NCBI RefSeq assembly: GCF_000143415.4
Contig: NW_003314285.1
Span: 704,985-768,984 of the forward strand
Direction: 5' to 3'
DNA from: Selaginella moellendorffii
Taxonomy: Eukaryota; Streptophyta; Lycopodiopsida; Selaginellales; Selaginellaceae
DNA: 64,000 bases
Below, piece after piece: positions 11,612 through 23,631 of the stretch. The number at the start of each line of letters is the position of its first letter. Within the stretch, counting starts at the first letter, position 1. Both the position numbers and the translations under genes were made by a program. The notes under the pieces were generated by a model that did not search any database, was not told the origin of the DNA, and worked only from the letters and a program-made list of their open reading frames with translations.

Positions 11612-13561
11612 ATGGGCGGTGGAGCTTTGGGCTTCAAAGAATGTGTTGAAATGCTCAAGTCCTCCCAGTCACCCACGGACGCAAAGAGCGCCCACGCCCG
11701 TGCATTGGACGCCGTACAGTATATGCCCGAATCGGGCACATATCTCTCGAACCTGGTCATCCAAATGTACGGCCGGTGCGGCAGCGTCCAAAATGCCCGC
11801 TGCGCCTTCGATTCCATGCCCGTTAAGAACGCCTTCTCGTGGAACCTCATGCTCGACGCGTGCATCAAGAACGGGTATCTCGAAGATGCGAGGAGAATCT
11901 TCGACGCCATGCCGGAGCGCGACATTGTCTCGTGGAACGCGATGCTCGCCGCATTTTCCTTGAGAGGGCAGCTTGGAGAAGCGAAGCTTTTGTTTGAAAT
12001 CATGCCAGAGAAGGATATAGTTTCATGGAACTCGATTCTTGCGGCATTGGCAAAGTCTGTGCAGTTTAGTGCTGCTAGAGAATTGTTTGTTTCAATGCCC
12101 TTCTGGGATATCGTCTCTTGCAACACATTGCTAGGAATGTATGCCCAGAATGGACATTTTGTGGAAGCAAAGACTCTTTTTCACCAGATGAGGTATCCAG
12201 ACATGGTGTCCTACAACACTATGCTCTTAGCATACTCTGAGAGCCGGAGCTACTTCGAGCTTCAGAGTTTGTTCTTACAAATGCCATCTTGGAACCAGGT
12301 CTCGTATAACACAATGCTGTCGGCATATGCGCAGAGCGAGAATCCAGAAGAATCGAAGTGGATTTTTGATTCCATGCCAGAGAGAAATTTAGTGTCGTGG
12401 AATGCCATGCTCGCTTCATATGCGCAAAACGGGCATCTTGAGTGCTCCAGGTCTTTGTTTGATTCCATGCCACAGCGGAATCTTATGTCGTGGAATGGAC
12501 TGCTAGCAGCATATACTTCGAGCGAATGTTTGCAGGCAGCTAGATGCATTTTTTATTCCATGCCGGAACACAATATAAGCTCGTGGAATGCTTTACTCAC
12601 TTCATGTAAGCTTGAGGAATGCACAATGGTTTTTGAAACTATGCAGGAAAGAGACTTAACGTCCTGTAATATAGTTATTTCAGCATATGCCCGAAATGGG
12701 CATATTTCAGAAGCTAGAACCTTGTTTAACAGCCTGCCAACATGGAATATGATATCTTGTACTACACTAATAGCAGCATATTCGAAGTATGGAGACATCA
12801 CAGATGCCAAAGAGCTTTTTGATTGTATGCCAGAAAGAGATATAATAACATGGAACGCTATGCTGTCTGCATATTGCTTGGTAGGGCATCTTGAAGAAGC
12901 GAAGTGTTTGTTTGATCAAATGCCAGATAGAAACCTCGTAACATGGAATGCCATGTTGGCTGCTTTCGCTCAGCATGGACATTTTGAGGAAGCAAGACCT
13001 CTTTTTGGTGGCTTTGTTACCTCTAATGGCTTGCTAACAGCATATGCTTTGTCCGGACATATAGCGCAAGCAGAACAAATATTCTACAGTTTACCTGAAA
13101 GGAATTGTGTGTCTTGGACCGCAATGCTTACGGCATATGCTAAGAATGGGCAACCTGCAAAGGCCAGGAAACTCTTTCTTTGTATACCTGTAAAAAGCCT
13201 TACTACTTGGAATGCATTCCTTTCTCTAAGTGCCCACAATGGGCAAAGCTATCTTGTATTAAGACTGTTTAGAAAGATGGCCATGGACGGATTTAAGGCT
13301 GACAAAAATACAATCACAACTTTACTTCAAGCTTGTAGCAATACAGGTACTGTGAAATCTGGTATTAAATGTTTTCAGTCATCAATCTTAGACTATAGCC
13401 ATGATCAACCCACACAACAACATTTTGGTTGCATTGTACATCTCTTTGGGAGATCTGGATACCTTAATGAAGCATATGAGCTGATTGAAAGTATGCCTTA
13501 CATCCCTGATAAACAGAGTGGACCAGCTTTTTGGATGCTTGTAAACACCAAAAAAACATGA
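11612..13561 (+). CDS. PLS-type pentatricopeptide repeat protein, E-tail cut by frameshift
   Basis: The product is a 649-residue PPR protein of the type that binds organellar RNA for editing or processing. It opens with a family-typical NLVIQMYGRCGSVQNARCAFDSMP block and continues with about 15 tandem repeats with cores such as RDIVSWNAMLAAF and RNLVTWNAMLAAFAQHG. No clear transit peptide is visible in the first residues. The ORF ends at a TGA just after an A7 run (13550-13556). Directly after it, in the +1-A frame, sequence continues with AAKHF and LDSTYVLL, the signature of the PPR E motif, up to a TAG at 13639-13641. Either a sequencing error or a real truncation removes the E-tail; no DYW domain follows. 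It starts 65 bp after the GSH1 stop, same strand. Confidence 0.9.
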   Translation: MGGGALGFKECVEMLKSSQSPTDAKSAHARALDAVQYMPESGTYLSNLVIQMYGRCGSVQNARCAFDSMPVKNAFSWNLMLDACIKNGYLEDARRIFDAMPERDIVSWNAMLAAFSLRGQLGEAKLLFEIMPEKDIVSWNSILAALAKSVQFSAARELFVSMPFWDIVSCNTLLGMYAQNGHFVEAKTLFHQMRYPDMVSYNTMLLAYSESRSYFELQSLFLQMPSWNQVSYNTMLSAYAQSENPEESKWIFDSMPERNLVSWNAMLASYAQNGHLECSRSLFDSMPQRNLMSWNGLLAAYTSSECLQAARCIFYSMPEHNISSWNALLTSCKLEECTMVFETMQERDLTSCNIVISAYARNGHISEARTLFNSLPTWNMISCTTLIAAYSKYGDITDAKELFDCMPERDIITWNAMLSAYCLVGHLEEAKCLFDQMPDRNLVTWNAMLAAFAQHGHFEEARPLFGGFVTSNGLLTAYALSGHIAQAEQIFYSLPERNCVSWTAMLTAYAKNGQPAKARKLFLCIPVKSLTTWNAFLSLSAHNGQSYLVLRLFRKMAMDGFKADKNTITTLLQACSNTGTVKSGIKCFQSSILDYSHDQPTQQHFGCIVHLFGRSGYLNEAYELIESMPYIPDKQSGPAFWMLVNTKKT

Positions 13562-13641
13562 GCGCTGGCATTAGTGCTGCCAAACACTTCAAAACGAAGT
13601 GCCTGGATTCCACATATGTTCTTCTTACAGGAGCTATTTAG
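13562..13641 (+). pseudogene. Out-of-frame E-motif remnant of the PPR gene
   Basis: Read one frame over from the PPR ORF, this gives AAKHF..LDSTYVLLTGAI followed by a stop, matching the usual AAK..LDP..YVLLSNIY pattern of the PPR E motif. Even with the frame restored the protein would end here, so it would lack E+ and DYW domains. Confidence 0.7.
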
Positions 13642-13799
13642 CACAGTACATAATCAATTTAGAATCTTTAATATAATATTAGTCTTACTCAGACCAAGGT
13701 CCTTAAGCAATATTATTTATAGGAGGTGGTCTGAAAAGAGGTGGTTGAACACCACTTACATCTTAGTCCCATTTTTCAAAGACTAGGCCATTTGTCCAT

Positions 13800-14165
13800 G
13801 AGTAGTCATCCTCGATCCTTCTCAAGTCCATCTCGGACTTCATCTTGGACTCCACCTCAGACTCCTTCTTGGGTCTATTTCAGACTTCATCTTGGGCTCC
13901 ATCTCTGATCTATCTTGGACTTCATCTCAGACTCCATCTTAAGTCCATCTCAGACTCTATCTCGGACTCCATCCCAAACTCCATTTTGGGTCCATCTCGG
14001 GTCCATCTCAAACACCATCTTATGTCTATCTCGGGTCCATTTTGGACTTAAGTCCATCTTGGGTCCATCTTAGACTCCTTTTTGGACTCTATCTCTAACT
14101 CCTTTTTGGACTCAATTTCGGGCTCCTTCTCGGACTCTATCTCGGGTTCATCTCAGACTCTTCCA
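13800..14165. repeat. Degenerate pyrimidine-rich minisatellite
   Basis: Imperfect tandem units of about 19-20 nt, typified by TCCATCTCGGACT and TCCATCTTGGACT, run through the segment with many substitutions. A related array occurs in the same orientation at 18900-19130, on the other side of the gypsy element. Confidence 0.75.
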
Positions 14166-14649
14166 TGTGTCACGTGTTAGTTCTTTTGTCCCTTTTTTTT
14201 AGAGACTCACTTATTGCTCGTTTCATGCTCATTCCTCGAATACTTCATTGGGAGTTCCACTCCCACTCTCGACTTTTCGAGTTGAAGCTTTTAATTCAAA
14301 TGTGTTACCTTCATTTAGCTTTTGCTTCAGCCACTACCACATGGCACCCTTTCGGCTCTAATTGGGGTTTAGGGATTTGTGTCTCACATCATAAGCACTA
14401 TAGTTCATTTCCCTTCTGGGAGGGAGTTGCTTTTGATCATTCCTTTAGATGCCCTTTTTTAGCACTACCTGAGTCTGTGCTCACTCCCACCCAAGGCTAT
14501 TAACCCCCAGTCCCAATTTCAACTTAATTTGGAAGCATTACTGGAGAGTTCCTTTAAAACTAGGTTTTAGACCTATACTTTTGGGGCCCTCGCTCTCCTC
14601 CCCTCCCCCCCCACCCCGTCCCCTCCAAGAGATGATTGTTTTTGCGTGC

Positions 14650-17600
14650 ATTAAAGATGGTCTTAACCTTATATTCCTACTCCCCTTGGATAACTTTGGG
14701 TGAAGGTCTCACTTAGTCCTTGTGAAGTGAGTCCTCAAAGTATGACTTGAGTAAAGTCACATAGAATATATAGTGTATTTTCTTTATCTTTTAGAGAAGT
14801 TGAAGGCGGTAAGCCACTTTACCAATTTGAGTCTTAATTTCATAAGGCTATGCAAATCTACTTAAGGAACCCAAGATCAATTCCAAGAATACTTGTATTT
14901 ACCTTTGGGTAAACTTCTAGCTGATCCCACTTAGTAACTTTAGGTTCTTGGTGTTCAGTCACACCTTCTCTTGAAGTTGAAATTCTACGTTTCGGCATTT
15001 TTGGTTTGTATATTTAGTTTGTCTTTATTGAGCCCATTCCAAGGAATCCCTCATTAGATTCTAAATGTTAAATATTTTTGCCGTGAATGCCTCCACTATA
15101 AGTAACTTTCCATAATACTCAACCATGCCAAATTTTATAGGACCTTTAATAACTTGCCCATTGATGACTTCCCATATACTCACCCTGATACTCAAATGTG
15201 GTGAATTGTTATAACACATTTCCACAAGTCCTAAATGATTTACCTAATCAATCTGGTCTTTAGAGACATAGTATCGCAAATAATCCTCCAGCTGTATATT
15301 TACCTTTTTTATTTGTCCATCTGTCAAGAAGTATTATTATTATCATACTTGACTCAATACTCAATATATGTTTGTGGGTAATAGGTTGTGTTAAATTTTA
15401 GTTTGGTGCAATATTGCTTTAGAAGACTTCTCCAAAACCTAATAGTGAAAATCTTATTTTAAAATGAGATAATTTCTTCTGGCCTTCCCTACACTCGAAT
15501 CACTTATTTAAAGAATAGCTTTGCTACACTTTCTACATCCACTTCCATTATGGTGGGTATAAAATGTGCCATTTTAAAAAACAAATCTACCACCACAAAT
15601 ATTGCATTATACCCCTCATTTGGGGGGAGGGGTATAAAGGGCTCTATTGCATCTCACAAGAGGTCTATTATGACACTTTTTTAAGACTATTTTTTTTAGT
15701 TCCCCTTGTGGAATATACACTTTTGTCTATTTAGAAATGAGTCCATTGTGTTCCACATAATTCATTTTCTTTTCACTAAGTAGCTCACATTTTTGGTGGG
15801 CATACTACGCCTCTTAGTTCCTCAACAACATTTCTTATGCTAGACCATTATCCCCATATATTATCCACATATCATCCTAAAAAGTTGTTGTTAGCTTGGA
15901 TATTGCCAACTTTAAGCTTGTTTTTCAACTTAAAGCATTTGCCACGGTATTACTCTTCCCAGGTTTATATAGAATCTTGCAATTGAACTCAACTAAAGCA
16001 TTAGCCCACTAACCCTATTTTCCTTAGAGGTCGAGTTGTGACAAAAAGTGTTTCATTGCCACATTATCTATTTATATTTTAAAATTAAAGTAGTGTTACC
16101 ACTCTATGAGCACATTGACCATTGCAAACAATTCTTGGCAGTATTATAACCTTAGGTCAATTTTTGAGAAGTATTTTTTTTTTCCCAACTTATCGAATAT
16201 GTCCTTAATCCTTGATAAAGGGTACTTATTCTTTTTTGTATACTTGTTGAACAACAAATAGTCTATGCACATGCATATAGAGGTATCTTTCTTTTTAAAA
16301 AGTAACATTAGTGCCTCATATAACAACTTGCTTAATCTAATATACCTTTTATTAACTAACTTCTCAAGTTGGCATTTGAGCTTTTTGAATATATTTTATC
16401 AATCAGGCAAGGGTAATCCCACTAGTAATTCCTCTGATATGGTATCTCGAAATTAGTCAAACACCTATTAAATCACTGAAGGTACTTCTTTTGTTCCCAT
16501 CTTTTTGTCACTCACCACTGAAAGTAAGCATAAAAATGTTACTTTGGTTCATTTAGTGAGTTGCTATTTTGTGGATACCAGATTTAAGTAGGAGCCTTTG
16601 GCTTTACATTGCCCTACCGTTAGATTCTGGGCCTCCACCATGGATTGTTTTCTTTAGGCATTTGCCACTACCATTAGGTTTCTACCTTATCTATGCAAGG
16701 TGACCATAAACCAATTGAATTAATCCATCCCGAAAATCACGTTAAATCCCGTTATGTCTAAAACAGTGAAATTTATATCCACTTTCCAAGTCCTTACTTC
16801 AACTCTTGTTTGTCGAAGTACCTTATTGGTGCTTTAGCTACCTTAAATAAACTCTATAGTCCTTGGTTCTCTCAACCACTACACCATTAATTTGGTTTGC
16901 CAAATTATATCTATAGCCACAAAATTATCTGAAACACCTATGTCAATAAAGATTTCAATAAAGTTATCTTTAAACTTCCTTCAAAGGGCTAATAGATGTT
17001 GCAAACAACTCTTTACAAAATTTGCTCATGTAATGAATAACTTTGTATTAGAGATTGGATCATAGACGTTAATTTGGACTTTACCTAACTTAAATAGCCA
17101 TATTGACTGTGTCCTTCTTTAGGTAGGGATATTCTTTTGAGAAGTGTCCTACTTCACCATAATTGTAGCATACATTATTTCCCATACTACTAGTAGATTT
17201 GGTTTTCTTATCAGTGGGTTTATTCTTTTTCGCTTGACTCCCCCACATATTTGCTCTCTGGCCACTAAATTTGCTTTTCTAAAACCCTGATAACTTATTT
17301 TTAGAGAAACTCTTTCTGAATTTCTTTTTGCTATATGTCCCTCTTGGTTTGGCTCTTTTGTTAAATATGGACCCTGACTATATTGTGTTCCCTTTTTGCA
17401 AATTATCATTAAAATGCACCTTAATAATTGTATTTAATGCTTCATTGTAGGTAGTTAGGTTCCACTGAGCCCAAGTCTATAAGCCCCATATGAAGGCATG
17501 GAATGCATGTCACCTATATCTATAACAAGGATCTTCTTAATCATAAATACATTTACATACTTTTGAATGGTTTCTATCTACTTCAGTTTACTTAATTAAT

Positions 17601-18060
17601 CCCTTAGGTGCAAAGTAGCATTCATCACTTCCCAAGTGGCCACTAGTCCTTCATTAGCCTCTCTTGTTCTTCACTAAGACTTAATATTATTTGTTAAATA
17701 TGGTTTTGCACATAAAACCTTTTTAGAGCTTGGTAACCATGACAGTCAAAAGTAATCCTCCATATCGTAAAATAAATCTTCCACCACCTTATAGTCATTC
17801 ACTCCCTTGAAAACCGGTGGGGGCTTTGGTTTGTAATTGGGTATTGTTTAAAGGATTAATTTTATTTTGGTTTATTTAACTTTGTTCGGTTTTGCCTTAG
17901 TCTTTATCAAAGGGTTTATACATTCTACATTACTAACATCTATAATTTTTTCTTTAGCTTGCATATGAGGGTCTTTAATGGGTATTGGTTTATGCAAATT
18001 GTCCTTCTAAAGCATACAATTGAGCTTTGGACAACCAAACCTCATGTAAGCTCCTAAATT
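14650..18060 (-). mobile_element. Decayed Ty3/gypsy LTR retrotransposon (gag-pol order preserved)
   Basis: Read on the minus strand, the gypsy gag-pol order is recognisable despite many stops. A gag-like stretch (about 17.4-17.9 kb) is followed by a damaged zinc knuckle (17.12-17.18 kb; CYNYGEVGHFSKEYP), a protease-like FIDIGVSDNFVA (near 16.95 kb) and reverse transcriptase (16144-16326; MCIDYLLFNKYTKKNKYPL and KKYFSKIDLR). Next come RNase H (about 15.93-16.13 kb; ELFAMVNVLIEW, YKPGKSNTVANALS) and the integrase core (about 15.3-15.65 kb; FVVVDLFFKMAHFIPT). The integrase tail ends near 14.75 kb (VEFQ..KNLKLL; IGKVAYRLQL; HYIFYVTLLKSY). The RT catalytic centre between KIDLR and RNase H is missing, so an internal deletion has occurred. 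Clear LTRs were not found. Confidence 0.85.
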
Positions 18061-18180
18061 TGGTCTTCCCGAGATGTCACTCAACCTAGTGCTACCAAAG
18101 GCACTTAATCCCAAATATCTTAAGACTCTTAACTAATTGAAAAAAAGGGTGTACTCTTGTTCATGAACCTTTTCTCTTTA
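18054..18180 (-). repeat. 5S-rRNA-like module, copy 1
   Basis: Plus-strand GGTCTTCCCGAGATGTCACT continuing CAACCTAGTGCTACC resembles the reverse complement of the 3' half of plant 5S rRNA (..CTTCCCAGGAGGTCACCCATCCTAGTACTAC..). It is followed by a GGGTGTACTCTTGTTCATGA-type tail shared with two later copies. The 5S sense direction is the minus strand, the same as the gypsy polyprotein. 5S-derived modules are known in Cassandra-type TRIM retroelements; membership here is inference. Confidence 0.45.
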
Positions 18181-18899
18181 TATTTGAATTCTATGGATTG
18201 TTTTTTAAGTCATTCTTTTTTATTGCTTACACCTTACCATTAAACTCTTGTTTGGAAATTTCTTCACTAGAGTGTTCCTTATGTAAAGATTCCTTATCCA
18301 TAACTTTTTATTTAACCAAAGGCTCCATCTTTGGAGGAGGTTCTATCTCTAATGCCTTGCCTTAGCCATCTTTTAGCAATCCATTTATATCTTTTGCTAG
18401 AATTAAGGAAAAGACTCTAATACTAAATTGTAAGTTACAAATTTTTACTTTTCATTTTGCCAACTTACCTTGTCTATCCGACCACCTCTGCATTAGCTTT
18501 AGTTAAATTCTCTTGCCAAGTTTTCACCTATTATATTAGCTCCTACTTTGTCCTACTTGGATTCAACTACTCACTACATAAATAATGAGGTATTAGCCAT
18601 CCCTTCATGGATTCCAAATTTTTTTTTCAATCCCCTTCTTTGGGTTAGATTGGATTTAATGTTCAACTACACTCCTTATAGGCACAAGTAGCTAAGAATA
18701 CAAAGCCTCTAGATTTTTAAGTTCTTTAAGTACAATAAGACTTGATCATAAAACCTTGTAAATCCCAAGCCTTAAATACATCTCTTGCTTTGGGACCATA
18801 AGGGGAACACTGTGGCTTAACAGTCTGATATGGATACCCTTACTCCCCCACTCTCATCCTAAAGGGAAGGCTCAAGCCCTTAAAAAGGAGTGAGGACTA

Positions 18900-19130
18900 A
18901 TGAGCCGTATGGATTTAGTCTCGGACTTAGTTTTGAATCCGATTTTAGATCTTGGACTCGATCTCGAATCTGATCTTGAATCTTGGACTCGGCCTCGAAC
19001 TTGTTCTTGGGCTCCATCTTGAACTCGGTCCTTGGACTTGATCTTGAACTCAGTCTCGGACTTGGTCTTGCACTCGATCTTGGAGTTAGTTTCAGACTCG
19101 ATCTTGGACTTCGTCTTTGATAATTTTTTT
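18900..19130. repeat. Degenerate pyrimidine-rich minisatellite, second array
   Basis: Imperfect units built on CTTGGACTCGATCTTGAACT recur about every 18-20 nt. Composition and orientation match the 13800-14165 array, so the two bracket the gypsy relic. Confidence 0.7.
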
Positions 19131-20304
19131 TACATTTTAATCATGATTTTTGAGATCTTTTAGCTTACAAAATCTGGGGGAGTTAGTTCCTTATATAACT
19201 ATGCCCAGTCCAGCTAGCAAACAAAGGACTTTGAGAGGTTATTCGTAAGATCAAAACGACCTCTATCAAAGTATACACAATAAATTTTTCTTTCTTGACT
19301 TTGCATTTAGTCCAAGTGCTCTATATTTATAATTTTATTATAAACACTTAATGATGATTTCATCAATTGGGATTTTATACTTTCTTGTGGCATTCTTCTT
19401 CAATGAGCACAATGTCCAATAGGTGAACGGTTGACAAATCTCTTTTAAAATTATTGTACAAGACTAAGTTGATAGAAGTGAACACATTTGGGACTTTTTG
19501 CAACATCTCTTTCAATGTTGTTTTTATTTCAAGATCTTTATCAATCTTGGTCTTCCTTGGTTTGAGCTAATGAACCTGATAGTGAATTAGAAGTGGCGTG
19601 ATGTTAAATAAACAATTTTCCCTTCTTTAAATCTTTTTATTTTTCTTCTTCAATCCATTCTTCTCATAATAGTTAAATTAGTAATTTATGAAGGAGATAA
19701 ATTTTTTAAGGTATGTTATATTTCTAATAGTTAAAATTAATAAGATCTAACTTATAATATTTAGGGTATAATTGAGAGTACTAAGAAGAAAATAGTATAA
19801 GCTTGATCTTATTAGTTTTAACTATTAAAAATATAGTATTAGTCTTTAATAAAATATGGAAAAATACTGATATCATGATATAGCATTGAGAGCTCATGAC
19901 AATCTTAAATGTAAACTCCACTTTGTTATATAAAACTTTATATGGTGAATCATTAATTGAATTTTCGGGCAAATATATCCTAATTTGAATATAAATGTTC
20001 ATATGTTTCATGATAAAAAAAAGACTTGAGAAAATAATCTATTAAGGTTTAAATATAGAGGGAAGGGGCCCATGAATAATAATATACCTCTTTTTAAAAT
20101 TGATTAAGGGTATTGAGATATATGGAGTTAAATATTTTGGGATTTGAATAATACTAATATAGGTGATGTCTTGGGAAGTCTAAACTTAAAAGCTTATATT
20201 TAGTATAAAAAATTCTCAAATCAAACTCTTTTGTTAATTACTTAGAGGAATCTTACCATATATTGAGATTGATATATAATAATTTAATTTACTCCCACTT
20301 ATAT

Positions 20305-20420
20305 ATTGTTGAATTTGGACGTAATCTTAGGATGCTTTACCTCAAATATCCCAAGACCATTAACCAATTTAAATAAAGGGTGAACTCTTGTTAATGAGCC
20401 CCTTAGCTTTAGCTCAACCA
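20305..20420 (-). repeat. Shared retroelement tail repeat with eroded 5S-like module, copy 2
   Basis: The block TATCCCAAGACCATTAACCA followed by AAAGGGTGAACTCTTGTTAA parallels the tail after copy 1 (18.1 kb) and copy 3 (20.55 kb). The 5S-like part upstream has largely been deleted. Confidence 0.4.
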
Positions 20421-20504
20421 GAGTATATTAGACTACCAAATGTCAATGTTAATATATGATTCCCCTAGTCAATTAATAAAGACCTTTTTAATACCAAATG
20501 TATG

Positions 20505-20630
20505 TTTTTGAATTTGGATTTCTCAAAAGGTCACCTATTCAAACCTAAAGATGTTTAACCACAAGTATCCAAAAACGTTTAATTGATTTGAGAAAGAAGT
20601 GCACTTTTATTCATAAATATGAACTTACAA
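20505..20630 (-). repeat. 5S-rRNA-like module, copy 3
   Basis: GGATTTCTCAAAAGGTCACC followed by TATTC closely parallels the reverse complement of plant 5S rRNA, then GTTTAACCACAAGTATCC corresponds to the GCTTAACTTCGGAGTTCT region after a deletion. The same tail repeat as copies 1 and 2 follows. Confidence 0.5.
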
Positions 20631-21002
20631 GGAAAAGTGGTAAATTGTAAGTAATTAAAAAATATAGCTTAAGAGACAATCTATTATTATTTAAATCTAA
20701 ATAGAAAATCACCTTTCTATGATCACCTGTTAAAAGTGTTAAAAGGTGATTACCTTTTAACAATGCTCAAGAACCATGCAAGTATGTATAAAGTTTTTCA
20801 AAATCCGAAACTTCTATTAAACACTTATTTATTATGGAGTAATGCACTTTTTGCTAGTTACCATGTAAGGTTAATGTACACAATGGGATGATGATAACTA
20901 AGCACACTTATGTTTTTTTGCATTAACACATATTTAAAATAAACATAAAAAAACATCAATAAGTAAGCTAAAAAGTTGAGTGTAGTTAGGATTTGCTAAA
21001 AT

Positions 21003-21102
21003 NNNNNNNNNNNNNNNNNNNNNNNNNNNNNNNNNNNNNNNNNNNNNNNNNNNNNNNNNNNNNNNNNNNNNNNNNNNNNNNNNNNNNNNNNNNNNNNNNN
21101 NN
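21003..21102. other. Assembly gap (100 N)
   Basis: Exactly 100 N characters, a conventional placeholder for a gap of unknown size inside repeat-rich DNA. Confidence 1.
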
Positions 21103-22509
21103 TACACATCATTTATATACGTTTTGGAGTAAAATAATCACAAGTTTTTTATGATTAACTTGCAAACCATACCCAAAATAAATTATGTTTTTAAAGCCAA
21201 ATACACATTTAGATTGCTTTAGCTTCAATATAACTTTTTATAGTCAATCCATTTTAGACATTACAACATGCTCTTTTTATGTCCCCTTTGAGTGGATTTA
21301 AACATCATTAATGGAGATGATAGTTATTTTTAGCATATCATAAATAATTTCATCCATCATACACTAAAATGTCACCAAAGCATTGTTAAAATTGAATGAT
21401 ATTATCAAAAACTAAATGGTGTATAAAAATTAATCTTGGGAATATCTTCTTCAGCCATAGACACTTGTTAATACCCAAAAATGATATCTAACTTGGTAAA
21501 TCAACAACTTTGCCCCAAATGATTCAAGAGATTGCTAGTGTGCCAAAAAGGGTATATATCTGGGATAATCAAATTATTTAACAATTAATAGTTAATGCAA
21601 AATTGAATATTTTCATCAAACTTCATCATAAGACAAAGTTTATATGCTTTCCAAAACTTTTAGATGACACTTTTCTCCAATATCTTCTTGATATTCGCTT
21701 ATTGAATTTTGATCTCCTGTAATAATCAACACTAAAGAGGAACTGTGATTAAACAAACATCTCCAGTTGGAATAGGATGATGAGTTGTAATCTTGGTCTT
21801 AGAAGATAAATCAAAATCAAAGAAATTAGTATATTCCTTCCATAGCAAATCAATCCTATGTATATGCATGTATACTTTCATTGCCATAGAGAATGAAGAC
21901 TGACTCTATTGTATGATGCAAATGTAAATGATAACATATGGCAACAAACCAAACAATAAAAGATGAACTCAAACCTATATCAACCAATATAAAGAAGATA
22001 TTGTTATAAAAATGAGCTTAAAAAGTGAATACTAAATAAATTAGTGCTAAGTGAACTTTTTATTAATACTTCCAAAAAAAAGATGAAGGGTTATTAACTT
22101 ATTCAAGCAAGAATCTCTATTACTCTCATGGTTATTTTTTTTTAAAGATCTCTATGTCAAGACTTTTTACATTACATGATGTTGATGCTAAGGCTTCCAC
22201 CTAGGAAATGAAGGATGCCAATTAAGGAAATATTGATACAAATGATGTATGATTAGCTTCATTATATGCCCAGTAAATATCATGGCCATAACTATGTCCT
22301 CATCCTTATCTTTGAACATGGGCAGTAGTAGTATTAAAATTTGCTCCGATATATTTCACTTTACACTGTCGCAAATATGACTTCAGATATTGAAAGTTAT
22401 TTGTCAACTAGTCCTTTCAGATATTTTTTCCTTACTACCACAATGGTAGAAAGTTAGTATTGCTAGACCCTTTATTAGTCCCTCTTATTCAAGTGTTAGT
22501 AAATTGAAC

Positions 22510-23392
22510 TTTGCATCTGTATTTGGCCGGATGAACATAAGGATAAAATTCTTAAGTGTATAATTAACTCAAATGACCCTTGACAAAGATAATATCACTT
22601 AGGTTAATTCCTAAGTTTTCTTTTACTTTATCTTGCACTGGCTTGACAAGAACCCTCGCGTATTGAGATTAATCCCTCAATATCGCTGGATGATAGCTTA
22701 TTGTGTTTGCCAAACACTCTCACTATCATGCCTTTTATGTTAGTCTCATTCTAGTCCCAAATGCTATTTATGAAAAGTGTCTAAATTTGCTCATTTGGCA
22801 TATCTATAGAACATAAAGATTGTCCTGAACACAATGATGTTTATCCATGTCCAAATTCACAATCTAGAGACATTCCATATTTAGTAAATTTCAAGCTTAT
22901 CCTAAAGACTAATTCCTAGTACTAAGGGTGGCTTGGGGTGAAAGCCCAAAGCGTGTGTTCCTCTAGGGGGGTGTTTCAAATATATAGTAGGGATAGTGGG
23001 TAAGTTGGGCATGGCTGACTAACCTAAGGCATAGTTTAACTCTTGCTTGCATGTTTGTCCTTGTTCTACGTCCGGCTTGTGTCTAAGCCCAAGTTCCACA
23101 CCATACTAGTTGGTGGAGTACCCATGTCCTCATGTTAGGATATCAGTATGTTGAAATAGCACTAGACTTCATTTGGCTCCATTTTGCATGCTGGTTCTAG
23201 CATTAGGATGCTGGATGCTCTAGGACTATTTAAAGTTGCTTTGTGTTTCTGTCTCTTTGTTCTTTGGGCTATATGCTCGAGAGTTGCACTGTGCTCCAAT
23301 TCCATTGCTCCTTAGTTCCATACTTAGGAGTTTAGCTTCGTTCCTATGGTAAATTATCATAGGATGAAGGGTGAAAACTACGTGTGCTACAT
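22510..23392 (+). repeat. Left arm of a large imperfect inverted repeat
   Basis: This arm reappears in inverse complement at 23632-24690. Matching landmarks in order include ATAAAATTCTTA near 22540, CCTCAATAT near 22675, CTATCATGCC near 22722, GGCATATCTAT near 22797, AAGCTTATCCTAAAGACTAA near 22890, GGATAGTGGGTAAGTTGGGC near 22990 and AGGGTGAAAAC near 23369. Arms are diverged by substitutions and indels. Confidence 0.8.
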
Positions 23393-23631
23393 ATACAAAG
23401 CAAAAAGTTTAGAAAGTGAATACCAAATTGCATAACTAACTCAAATGAACCTTGACAAAGATGATGTAATTACTAGAAGGCACATCTAAGATAAAGCTTT
23501 AATTCTACATAAGCGGCTACATTCAAACCATTATACTATTGAAAAACTATCCCTTGAAGACATGTGGGAAACTTGTTTAAATGCCAAATATCATCCCAAG
23601 AATGATAGATAATAATCACCATAAAGTGACC

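Larger units (their letters stand above)
19131..22500. other. AT-rich repeat-derived DNA, no gene
   Basis: I see no supported coding region. The stretch contains two further 5S-like/tail repeats (20305-20420, 20505-20630) and the assembly gap. The short minus frame at 19781-20011 is not similar to anything I recognise. Confidence 0.5.

Noticed and set aside
14165-14503. 112-codon plus-strand ORF
   Set aside because: Low-complexity context between minisatellite and gypsy relic, no recognisable domain, opposite strand to the element.
13800-19130. CRISPR-like array
   Set aside because: The tandem units are degenerate, contiguous and lack unique spacers; the genome is eukaryotic.
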